Below, one piece after another: positions 5,945-12,579 of a DNA stretch of 20,467 nucleotides. How positions within the stretch are numbered: the stretch's first letter is position 1; each line of letters opens with the position of its first letter. The stretch is from the NCBI RefSeq assembly GCF_022712275.1, contig NZ_JALAGU010000039.1:1-20467 (forward strand), in the 5' to 3' direction. The translations under genes were made by a program, and so were the position numbers. The notes under the pieces were generated by a model that had not been told where the DNA came from, did not search any database, and saw only the letters and a program-made list of their open reading frames with translations. This stretch comes from Corynebacterium sp. GTDB taxonomy: Bacteria > Actinomycetota > Actinomycetes > Mycobacteriales > Mycobacteriaceae.

Positions 5945-7297
5945 ATGACCACACCACAGGCACCACCACCGACTGCCCCTGATCCACCACCGCCTCAGTT
6001 CGAGTTCGCTGCGTTCTCCGTCAACGTCTTCGCCGGATACAGGCCGGGACGTGACGCACCGCTGTGGGCTGTCGAACTGGCTGGGGATGCGCTCGCCGCG
6101 TCCACCCGGGAGCTCAATCTCAACCACCTCGCGATGGCGCGTGCCTGTCTCCCCGCCCCGGACACGGATCTCGAACGGCACCTGTCCACACTCACTGCGC
6201 GTACGGGCATTCCCCGTCACAGAGTCTCCACCTACTGCGACATCGGGTTCATGCTCACCCGCTTCCACGCGGTGGCCTCGCGGCTCGCCCACGGTGCGTT
6301 CAGCCTCGAACACCTGACAATGCTGACGCGCGCGCTGGAAGGGGTGGATGACGAGCGTCTCCCTGCCGTCCAGGAGAGTCTCCTCCGTGCACTTGTCCCG
6401 CGTCGTAGCGGTGAGGCACTGCCCGGCGTCCGGGCACTGCACAACGAGGTCCAGAAGATCATCGCCGACTGCGATCCGCTGGCCCGGCCCCTGGACGAGG
6501 GTGAGCAGGCGTCCACCCGACCCCTCGATAAACGCCCTACCGAAGAACGCCGGGTGTATTCGCAGAGCTTCCCCGACTCCTCCGTCACCACACTCACCGC
6601 GGTCCTCACGGATGTGGAAGCCGAGGAGTTCACGACCATTCTCGACGCCGTCTGCCGGAAGCTCTCGTGTTCCCGTGCCGACGGACTGATGCACCTCGCA
6701 CGGGGAACGGCCGACGTCTCTGTGACCCTCAACCTCTTCCGTGATCCGGACTCCCCCATCGCCGCCACCGAGAACGGCACCTGGTTGGACGCACTTGCCA
6801 CCGAGGATTTCATGGAGCGGGTCAGTGCACTGCGCGTCATCGGTCATGGTGCGACAGAGCGCTACACCCCGACGGAGGCGATCGCTGCTTTCGTCCGCGG
6901 CCGGGACGGAACCTGCCGCTTCCCCGGATGCGATGTTCCGGCACTCATCTGCGATCTGGACCATGTGATGCGCTTCCTCCCGGACAATGCCGGCGGTCCG
7001 ACGTCAACGGAGAACCTCCACTGCCTGTGCCGGAAGCACCACGTCATGAAGACAATGGGATGGTTCGACGTCACCCTGTCCGGCGACGGCGCCGAGATGT
7101 GGACCAGCATCGACGACGGCCACATCTATATGACGGAACCGAGTGGCCCACTGGCGACGTACGCGAGGTCCACCCTCCGGATACGGTCGGACCGGCGCCG
7201 GGCGACTCTGCGCGAACACAACCGCCTCAGGTTGGAGAGTCTCGATGAACTGACTCAGGCACTCTCCGATGCACGCCATGGGGAGGTGCCGTTCTAG
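5945..7297 (+). CDS. DUF222 domain protein with C-terminal HNH endonuclease
   Basis: The protein has 450 residues. A Pro-rich N-terminus of about 20 residues is followed by a DUF222-like helical region (about 20-280) and an HNH nuclease domain. In the nuclease domain, RDGTCRFPGC (about residue 320) gives the first zinc cysteines, DLDHV (about 337) the catalytic histidine, and GGPTSTENLHCLCRKHH (about 353-365) the metal-binding asparagine and histidine. All expected HNH residues are present, so the nuclease could be active. The ATG at 5945 is preferred over an upstream in-frame ATG at 5876 because a -10-like TACCCT sits 6 nt before it. Such proteins occur in many copies in actinobacterial genomes; some are linked to mobile introns or inteins, but no clear function is established. 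The stop codon interleaves with that of ssuB. Confidence 0.88.
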   Translation: MTTPQAPPPTAPDPPPPQFEFAAFSVNVFAGYRPGRDAPLWAVELAGDALAASTRELNLNHLAMARACLPAPDTDLERHLSTLTARTGIPRHRVSTYCDIGFMLTRFHAVASRLAHGAFSLEHLTMLTRALEGVDDERLPAVQESLLRALVPRRSGEALPGVRALHNEVQKIIADCDPLARPLDEGEQASTRPLDKRPTEERRVYSQSFPDSSVTTLTAVLTDVEAEEFTTILDAVCRKLSCSRADGLMHLARGTADVSVTLNLFRDPDSPIAATENGTWLDALATEDFMERVSALRVIGHGATERYTPTEAIAAFVRGRDGTCRFPGCDVPALICDLDHVMRFLPDNAGGPTSTENLHCLCRKHHVMKTMGWFDVTLSGDGAEMWTSIDDGHIYMTEPSGPLATYARSTLRIRSDRRRATLREHNRLRLESLDELTQALSDARHGEVPF

Positions 7298-8097
7298 ACC
7301 ACCGCATGTGCCGCGTTGATCGCCGCCGTCACCTCGTGACGCAGGGCCACGAACCCAGGCTCTGCGGTGAGATCGCGGAGTCGGGACTGCAGTGTTTCAC
7401 GTGAAACATCGCCATCCCCGAGAGGGATCCGGAGATGATCCGGGACGCGCACTTCCTCAATCACGCGCCCAGGGCCGGCCGCCATGACCACGACCCGGTG
7501 ACCGAGCAGCAGAGCCTCCTCCACACTGTGAGTGACAAAGACGATCGTCGGACGGGACCGTGCCCACACCCGCAACAGTTCCGCCTGGAGCTGCTCCCGG
7601 GTGAAAGGATCGAGCGCGCCGAAGGGCTCGTCCATGAAGACATACCGGGGTCCTGCCGCAAGTACCCGGGCGATCTGGGTGCGCTGCTGCATGCCTCCCG
7701 AGAGTTCATGGGGCAAGCGGTCGGCGGCATCGGCGAGACCCACCAACTCAATGAGCTCATCTGCGTCCGCCTTCTGCGCCTCACTCCCCGAGTACCGGTG
7801 GGAGAGGCGGACATTGTCACGCACCGAGTACCACGGCAGCAGGGTCGGTTGCTGGAAGACCACTCCCCTCTCGGGATCGGCACCACGAACCCGTCGTCCG
7901 TCGACCCGGATCGCCCCATCGGACGCCTCGAGGAACCCGGCCAGGATCCGCAGTAGTGTCGACTTCCCGCACCCTGACGGACCCACGAGGCAGATGATCT
8001 CCGCGTCCGGAACCTCCAGCTCCACTCCCCTCAGCGCCTCGACCCGTCCGGCGGATGTGGTCTCGTAGACCTGACTGACATTCTCGATCGTGATCAC
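7294..8097 (-). CDS. ssuB: Aliphatic sulfonate ABC transporter, ATP-binding protein
   Basis: This ATPase powers sulfonate import through SsuC. The 267 residues carry Walker A GPSGCGKST (39-47), Q-loop VFQQ (about 82), the family-typical PTLLPWYSVRDNV, signature LSGGM (132-136), Walker B YVFMDEP (Asp156, Glu157) and the H-loop His190. The GTG start at 8097 overlaps the ssuA stop by 4 nt (GTGA), indicating translational coupling. The C-terminal 70 residues form the usual nitrate/sulfonate/taurine-type extension. A perfect parS-like site (7393-7408) lies inside the coding sequence and encodes residues 230-235 (DVSRET). The stop interleaves with the HNH gene stop in CTAG. Substrate is inferred from linkage to ssuD; the sequence alone could also fit taurine or nitrate transporters. 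Confidence 0.9.
   Translation of the reverse strand: MITIENVSQVYETTSAGRVEALRGVELEVPDAEIICLVGPSGCGKSTLLRILAGFLEASDGAIRVDGRRVRGADPERGVVFQQPTLLPWYSVRDNVRLSHRYSGSEAQKADADELIELVGLADAADRLPHELSGGMQQRTQIARVLAAGPRYVFMDEPFGALDPFTREQLQAELLRVWARSRPTIVFVTHSVEEALLLGHRVVVMAAGPGRVIEEVRVPDHLRIPLGDGDVSRETLQSRLRDLTAEPGFVALRHEVTAAINAAHAVV
7393..7408. other. parS site (ParB binding), perfect 16-mer
   Basis: TGTTTCACGTGAAACA is a perfect palindrome and matches the canonical bacterial parS sequence in all 16 positions. Clusters of parS near oriC are established in corynebacteria, where ParB loads and spreads for segregation. It lies about 11.7 kb from oriC, within ssuB. Confidence 0.9.
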
Positions 8098-9182
8098 TGG
8101 TAGTCCTTCCAGAGCTCGGGGCGGGTGGCCGCCTGGTAATCCTGTGCGGTCTTGGCCGACGGAATCTCTCCCTGATCCACAAGGAACTCTGCCGTCGACT
8201 GAATCGCCTCAGCGAGCTCGGCGAGATAGCGGGTCTCCTCGGAACCGTGGATGAACGTCTGCCCCTCAATCTGTCGCGACGCCGAATCCTCATCCATACC
8301 GGAGGCGCCGGCATTCACCTTCCCGAATTCTTCCGGGTCCTCGTCGGCATGGTCGACCACCCAGGCTTCGAGGGACAGGAAGGTACTGAGGATCTCGCTG
8401 TGCTGATCGATCCACAGATTGGAGGCGAGGGTGACGTTGTAGGTCGAATGGCCGGCCTCTGCCTGCTCGGCCGAGTCGGTGAGTACGTGCCCCGGAGTAG
8501 AGCCGCCGGTGCCCTCCTTGAGTTGTTCGAGTGTCGGGTCCCAGACGTAGGCGGCGTCGATCTGATCGGACTTCCATGCGGCGGGAAGCTTGTCCGGGGA
8601 GACGTTGACGATCTCCACATCGCGCGACGGGTCCAGCCCGGCGTCGATGAGAGCATTGAGAAGGCTGTAGTGGGAGGTCGAGGAGAACGGCACCGCAATG
8701 CGTGATCCCCTGAGGTCCTTGATGGAGTCCGCGTCTTTGGCGACCAGAGCCTCTGTCTCACCGATCACCGAGTTCGCCGAGACGACCGAGACATCCAGAT
8801 TCAGCGGGGCACTGAGTGCCTTCGTGGTTGGAGTCGACCCCAGTGCAGCAATGTCCACGGAGCCCGCTGCGAAGCCCTGGACGATGTCCTGTCCGGTCGG
8901 GAAGCGCGTCCAGGAGACTTCGGCGTTCGGCAGACAGGCTTCGGCGAGTTGCTGGTCCTCAATGTAGAGGTCCGTCGCAGGGCCCCCGAGATAGCCGATA
9001 CGGATGCGGCCGTCAGCCTCCGAGGGGGCCACCGGACATTCGATGTCATCAGAGCTGTTGACCCATTCATTGGCCGGTGGTCCGACACAGGCCGAGGTCC
9101 CCAGTCCGGTGACGGCGAGGACACCGGCGAGCGGAAGAAGTCGTCGCGGTTTCACGTGAAACCGGGTGCGCGGATGAGTCAC
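8094..9182 (-). CDS. ssuA: Aliphatic sulfonate ABC transporter, substrate-binding protein
   Basis: This is the extracytoplasmic binding protein that delivers sulfonates to SsuC. The 362 residues begin with a basic n-region (RTRFHVKPRR), a hydrophobic stretch (LLPLAGVLAVTGLG) and Cys32 in TSAC. That gives a probable lipoprotein with an imperfect lipobox (Thr at -3). The mature part has the SsuA/TauA/NMT1 fold, with IRIGYLGGPATDLYIEDQQL at the start, VQGFAAGSVDIAALGSTPTT in the middle, and AAYVWDPTLEQL in the second lobe. I chose the GTG at 9182 because it overlaps the ssuC stop by 4 nt (GTGA), like the other junctions in this operon; longer readings run into ssuC. A parS-like palindrome sits in the signal-peptide codons 7-12. 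Confidence 0.9.
   Translation of the reverse strand: MTHPRTRFHVKPRRLLPLAGVLAVTGLGTSACVGPPANEWVNSSDDIECPVAPSEADGRIRIGYLGGPATDLYIEDQQLAEACLPNAEVSWTRFPTGQDIVQGFAAGSVDIAALGSTPTTKALSAPLNLDVSVVSANSVIGETEALVAKDADSIKDLRGSRIAVPFSSTSHYSLLNALIDAGLDPSRDVEIVNVSPDKLPAAWKSDQIDAAYVWDPTLEQLKEGTGGSTPGHVLTDSAEQAEAGHSTYNVTLASNLWIDQHSEILSTFLSLEAWVVDHADEDPEEFGKVNAGASGMDEDSASRQIEGQTFIHGSEETRYLAELAEAIQSTAEFLVDQGEIPSAKTAQDYQAATRPELWKDYQ
9148..9163. other. parS-like site, 14 of 16 matches
   Basis: GGTTTCACGTGAAACC is a perfect 16-bp palindrome that differs from canonical parS only in the outermost base pair. The central TTTCACGTGAAA is intact. It lies 1,755 bp from the perfect site, inside the ssuA signal-peptide codons. 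Confidence 0.75.
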
Positions 9183-10078
9183 TGCTTCGTCCTCCAGGGG
9201 GCGTAGGTCCGCTCCACCCACAGCAGCAGCTGATCGAGAAGCAGAGCGGCGACACCGATCACGATGATGCAGGCGATCGCCAGGGCGGTATCCAACTGGG
9301 TTCCGGAGATGTAGGCGAGCCCGCCGATGCCGGGGATTCCGTCGTTCATCTCGGCCGCGACGATGGCGGACCAGCACAACCCGGACGCCAGTCGAATGCC
9401 GTTGATGATGTCCGGCAGAGCGCCGGGAAGAAGTACAGTCCGGAAGACCTGTCGCCGGTTCGCGCCGAGGGACTGCGTCGCCAGAACCCAGTCGCGGCGT
9501 ACTCCGGTGACACCGGACAGTGTCGCTACAGCCACGGTCGGGAAGGACGCTAGGAACAACAGGGCCACCTTCGACTGGTCACCGATTCCGAACCACACGA
9601 TCAGCAGCCCGATGTAGCCCAGCGGAGGAAGCGCACGGAGGAAGGAGAGATACGGCTCGACGACCGAACGGACAGCCGCACTACTGCCCAGTCCCCAGCC
9701 GACAAGAATGCCGACAACCGTGCCGGCACCGAGGCCGACCGCGATCCGCTCAAGAGTCGCGAGCAGATGCTGCCAGAGGAAGTAGCCCTGGACGCCACAC
9801 TCCTGACGGTTGCTGGCGGCAGACGCCGATTCACAGAGATTGGTGGAGACGAGTCTGTCAGCCACCTCACCCGGACCGGGAAGTACGACAGGATCGAGTC
9901 CTGCCCAGCGCGCGACCGCCCACCAGGCGGCAATCAGTCCCGCAAGAACACCCACATGCCGAAGCACCCGGACGCCGCGCCCCTTCCCCACTCCCCCGGT
10001 CTTCGCTGATGCCGGTGTCTTTACAGATGAGTCGGTACTCTTCGTCACCTGACTGTCGGCGCGGATGGTCGTACTCAT
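9179..10078 (-). CDS. ssuC: Aliphatic sulfonate ABC transporter, permease
   Basis: This is the inner-membrane channel of the importer. The 299 residues have a polar N-terminus of about 40 and about six hydrophobic spans (for example GVLAGLIAAWWAVARWAG and LAIACIIVIGVAALLLDQLL). The coupling EAA loop is SLGANRRQVFRTVLLPGA (about 203-220), which contacts SsuB. The PxxxIGLLIVWFGIG segment is typical of SsuC/TauC permeases. The loop after the first span (about residues 80-98) is longer than I expect for the family and has two cysteines, Cys82 and Cys94. The ATG at 10078 overlaps the ssuD stop in ATGA. The gene is the second of the four-gene operon. Confidence 0.92.
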   Translation of the reverse strand: MSTTIRADSQVTKSTDSSVKTPASAKTGGVGKGRGVRVLRHVGVLAGLIAAWWAVARWAGLDPVVLPGPGEVADRLVSTNLCESASAASNRQECGVQGYFLWQHLLATLERIAVGLGAGTVVGILVGWGLGSSAAVRSVVEPYLSFLRALPPLGYIGLLIVWFGIGDQSKVALLFLASFPTVAVATLSGVTGVRRDWVLATQSLGANRRQVFRTVLLPGALPDIINGIRLASGLCWSAIVAAEMNDGIPGIGGLAYISGTQLDTALAIACIIVIGVAALLLDQLLLWVERTYAPWRTKQ

Positions 10079-11256
10079 GCCAGATTCCGCGCAGATTCCT
10101 GGTTACCCACGGGTGCCCCATGATTCGTCACTGTGACGCCAAGCCGCCGGAGAGCGGGAACGGTGCCCTCCCCCACCTGGAAGCTCTCCTCGATATGCGG
10201 ATAGCCCGAGAGGATGAAGTGTCGGATGCCGGACCGGCGGAAGGCGTCGATGGTCGCGGCCACCTGATCGTGGGACCCGACCAGTGCGGTGCCTGCTCCA
10301 CCACGGAGCAGTCCGATACCGGACCAGAGCCCCGGGGAGAACTCGAGAGCCCGGGCATCTCCGCCGGGAACGAATCCCGAACCACGACCATGGATCTCAG
10401 ACATCCGACGTTGCCCGACCGACTGCGAGGTCTTGAGTCCCGCCTGAGCCCGGGCCACATCGGCGGGGTCGATGGAATCGTAGATCTTCTGTGCGACCGC
10501 CCAGGCCTCCTCCTCGGTGTCCCGGGAAATGACGTGGAGACGGATGCCGTAGTCGAGCGTCCTTCCGTAGGCTGCGGCACGGGCTGCGACGGTCTCCAGC
10601 TTCTCTGCGACGTCATCAGGGTGTTCACCCCAGGTGAGGTAGACATCGGCGCGTTTTGCGGCGGTCTCGATGCCGGCCGGCGAGGAACCGCCGAAGAAGA
10701 CCGGCGGCGTCACGGAAGGACGCCGGGCCAGAGAGGCACCGTCCACCGAGATGTGCTCCCCCCGGACGTCCACCGGTTCAGATTCGGTCCACAGCCGCCG
10801 GACCAGGTCCAGCGACTCATCTGCGGCGCCGTAACGCTCCTCCTTGGTGGAGTAGTCACCGTAGGCACGTTGTTCGGCGTCCTCCCCACCGACGACGACA
10901 TTGAGGAGCAGGCGGTTCCCGGAGAGTTCCTGGTAGGTCTGGGCCTGCTGGGCCAGGAGCGTCGCAGGGACGAGGCTGGGACGGTAGGCCACGAGGAACT
11001 TCAGACGCTCAGTCGCGCCGAGCAGGGCCGCGGTTGCGAGCCAGGAATCCTGGCACCACCGGCCGGTGGGCGTGAGCACGGATTCGAAGCCGTTGTACTC
11101 CGCAGCCTGAGCCAGCTGGGTGAGATAGCGCAGATCAGGGAATCGGGTGCCGAGCTGGGCGTCAGCTCCGTGTCCGCCACCGACGATCCCGCGGGAATCG
11201 CCGTTGGTGGGGAGGAACCAGTGCAGGGTGACATCGGAAGGTGTTGGAAGAGTCAT
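10075..11256 (-). CDS. ssuD: FMNH2-dependent alkanesulfonate monooxygenase
   Basis: SsuD cleaves C1-C14 alkanesulfonates to aldehyde and sulfite using O2 and reduced FMN from a separate reductase. The 393 residues align throughout with E. coli SsuD as I recall it: LHWFLPTNGDSRG at the start, PTGRWCQDSWL with the conserved cysteine (Cys68; Cys54 in E. coli), RLKFLVAYRPS, VYLTWGEHPDDV, YGIRLHVISRDTEEEAW, GLLRGGAGTALVG with the mobile-loop arginine, and ILSGYPHIEE. All known active-site segments are present. The ATG at 11256 is 8 nt from a -10-like TCTACT. An ATG six bases earlier (11262) is possible but would leave only 2 nt. First gene of ssuDCAB; divergent from ssuR. Confidence 0.95.
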   Translation of the reverse strand: MTLPTPSDVTLHWFLPTNGDSRGIVGGGHGADAQLGTRFPDLRYLTQLAQAAEYNGFESVLTPTGRWCQDSWLATAALLGATERLKFLVAYRPSLVPATLLAQQAQTYQELSGNRLLLNVVVGGEDAEQRAYGDYSTKEERYGAADESLDLVRRLWTESEPVDVRGEHISVDGASLARRPSVTPPVFFGGSSPAGIETAAKRADVYLTWGEHPDDVAEKLETVAARAAAYGRTLDYGIRLHVISRDTEEEAWAVAQKIYDSIDPADVARAQAGLKTSQSVGQRRMSEIHGRGSGFVPGGDARALEFSPGLWSGIGLLRGGAGTALVGSHDQVAATIDAFRRSGIRHFILSGYPHIEESFQVGEGTVPALRRLGVTVTNHGAPVGNQESARNLA

Positions 11257-11264
11257 AGCCATCG

Positions 11265-11282
11265 AGTAGACCACTCGGTCTG
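11265..11282 (-). promoter_or_regulatory. ssuD promoter -10 with McbR-like operator, box 3
   Basis: TAGACCACTCGGTCTG (11267-11282) repeats box 1 exactly; 18 bp (11265-11282) are shared. Read on the minus strand its end supplies TCTACT (11265-11270), 8 nt before the ssuD ATG at 11256. No recognisable -35 lies 17 bp upstream (TGGGTT), consistent with a promoter that needs an activator such as SsuR. Confidence 0.6.
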
Positions 11283-11317
11283 TGACGAACCCACTGATCC
11301 ATTCGCGGTGATCGAAA

Positions 11318-11333
11318 CAGACAGAGCAGTCTG
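11318..11333. promoter_or_regulatory. McbR-like operator, box 4, before ssuR
   Basis: CAGACAGAGCAGTCTG fits the AGAC-N6-GTCT core and extends to a perfect 7-bp inverted repeat (AACAGAC / GTCTGTT, 11316-11335). It covers the -35 position of the ssuR promoter and lies 51 bp centre to centre from box 3. In C. glutamicum ssuR is a known McbR target, which supports the call. Confidence 0.6.
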
Positions 11334-11354
11334 TTCTTTTCATTCGCAGTGACC

Positions 11355-11360
11355 TAAGGT
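11355..11360 (+). promoter_or_regulatory. Predicted -10 of ssuR (leaderless)
   Basis: TAAGGT ends 7 nt before the ATG at 11368. No Shine-Dalgarno is visible in AGCTCCC. Box 4 lies at the matching -35 region. Confidence 0.5.
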
Positions 11361-11367
11361 AGCTCCC

Positions 11368-12561
11368 ATGACCCTCACTGTCGCAGACGCCCCCGACGCA
11401 GACACTGCCACCGGCACCGCGCACTTCGCCACGCCGGTCAACGGCCCTGCCCGCGTCCTCCACCAGATCCGCACCGCCCCCGGTATCACCCGGACGCGAC
11501 TGCACGAGGATCTCGGATTCTCGCAGCCCACCGTGACCAGGCATGTCGCGGCACTGATTGATGTGGGCCTGGTGGAGCAGGCATCCCCCACCCAGTCCTC
11601 GGCGACCACTGTCGGGCGGCCCGGAACCACACTCCTGCCCGCTGGTCGTCACCTCAGCGCCCTCGGTGCGCACGTCGGCCTGCGCAGTACCCAGCTGGTG
11701 GCCGTGGACGGTGTCGGTCGTCCGCTGCGCTCCCGCACCCTGAAGCTCCCGCTGGCCGATCTCGCTCCGGAGGACGCGCTGGAAGCGGTCAACCACGGTC
11801 TCACCACACTGGGCCGTGGGCTTCCGGATCCGGTAGGACTCGGAGTCGCCTTCTCCTCCCCGGTGGACGCCGCAGGCCATGTCACCTCGCAGGCCTACGG
11901 CTGGGACGATGTCGATGTCGCCGGCATTCTCGGACGCTCCGTCACGGGCCTACCGGTCTCCCTGGCGACGGGTGTCGGTGCCATGGCCGGCGCTGAGCTG
12001 ACCAGCACACCGCTGGGAACCACCGACCGGGTCACCCCCGGCGGACGCTCCACCCTCTACGTCTACGCCCGCGAACTGGTCGCCCATGCCTGGATCGTCG
12101 GGGACGCCGTCCACCAGCCGTTCACCGGAACCTCCCCCGCGGCCTTCACCGCCATCGCCGAATCCGGGTCCTTCCGCAGTTCACGGGGCGGAACCGGACA
12201 TCCGCTGGGCACCACGGCAGTGCTCGACGCGGCCCGGCGCAAGGGACTGGGGGTGTCCTCGATCCCGGAGCTGGTGGCACTGGCGTCCTCCAATGTGGTG
12301 GCCCGTGCACTGCTCGACGAGCGCGCCGAGCTCCTCGGACGCATCATCACCCTGGCGGTGGAGGTCGTCGATCCGGCGACGGTGGTCTTCGCCGGTGACG
12401 CGTTCACCGCCGATCCGGACGCCGTGAAGATCATCGCCGGTGGACTCCAGCGCAGTGCCCCGCGGCGGGGACTGAGCATCCAGCGGGCAGGTGACGGGAT
12501 CCTGTCCCGGGCGGCCGCGGTCACAGCCCTGCACCGGCTGTGGACGGATCCCCTGGGTTGA
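11368..12561 (+). CDS. ssuR: ROK-family transcriptional regulator of sulfonate utilisation
   Basis: The 397 residues comprise an N-terminal winged helix (about 27-75: NGPARVLHQIRTAPGITRTR, then FSQPTVTRHVAALIDVGLVE) and a ROK sugar-kinase-like domain. The domain contains PVGLGVAFSSPVDAAGHV, VSLATGVGAMAGAEL and SGSFRSSRGGTGHPLG. The canonical ROK zinc-binding cysteines and catalytic DxGxT are absent, so it is a regulator rather than a kinase. In C. glutamicum the ROK protein SsuR activates ssu and seu genes when sulfate is scarce, and its gene also lies between gyrB and gyrA. Here it is divergent from ssuDCAB with a 111-bp gap. Identity rests on family, position and neighbours. Its DNA site could not be located. 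Confidence 0.85.
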   Translation: MTLTVADAPDADTATGTAHFATPVNGPARVLHQIRTAPGITRTRLHEDLGFSQPTVTRHVAALIDVGLVEQASPTQSSATTVGRPGTTLLPAGRHLSALGAHVGLRSTQLVAVDGVGRPLRSRTLKLPLADLAPEDALEAVNHGLTTLGRGLPDPVGLGVAFSSPVDAAGHVTSQAYGWDDVDVAGILGRSVTGLPVSLATGVGAMAGAELTSTPLGTTDRVTPGGRSTLYVYARELVAHAWIVGDAVHQPFTGTSPAAFTAIAESGSFRSSRGGTGHPLGTTAVLDAARRKGLGVSSIPELVALASSNVVARALLDERAELLGRIITLAVEVVDPATVVFAGDAFTADPDAVKIIAGGLQRSAPRRGLSIQRAGDGILSRAAAVTALHRLWTDPLG

Positions 12562-12579
12562 ACTGTCGGGCTGACCTGC

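Noticed and set aside
9520..11352. A 610-codon open frame antisense to ssuC and ssuD
   Set aside because: It is a shadow of two well-supported minus-strand genes; composition is erratic and it would cross the ssuD promoter.
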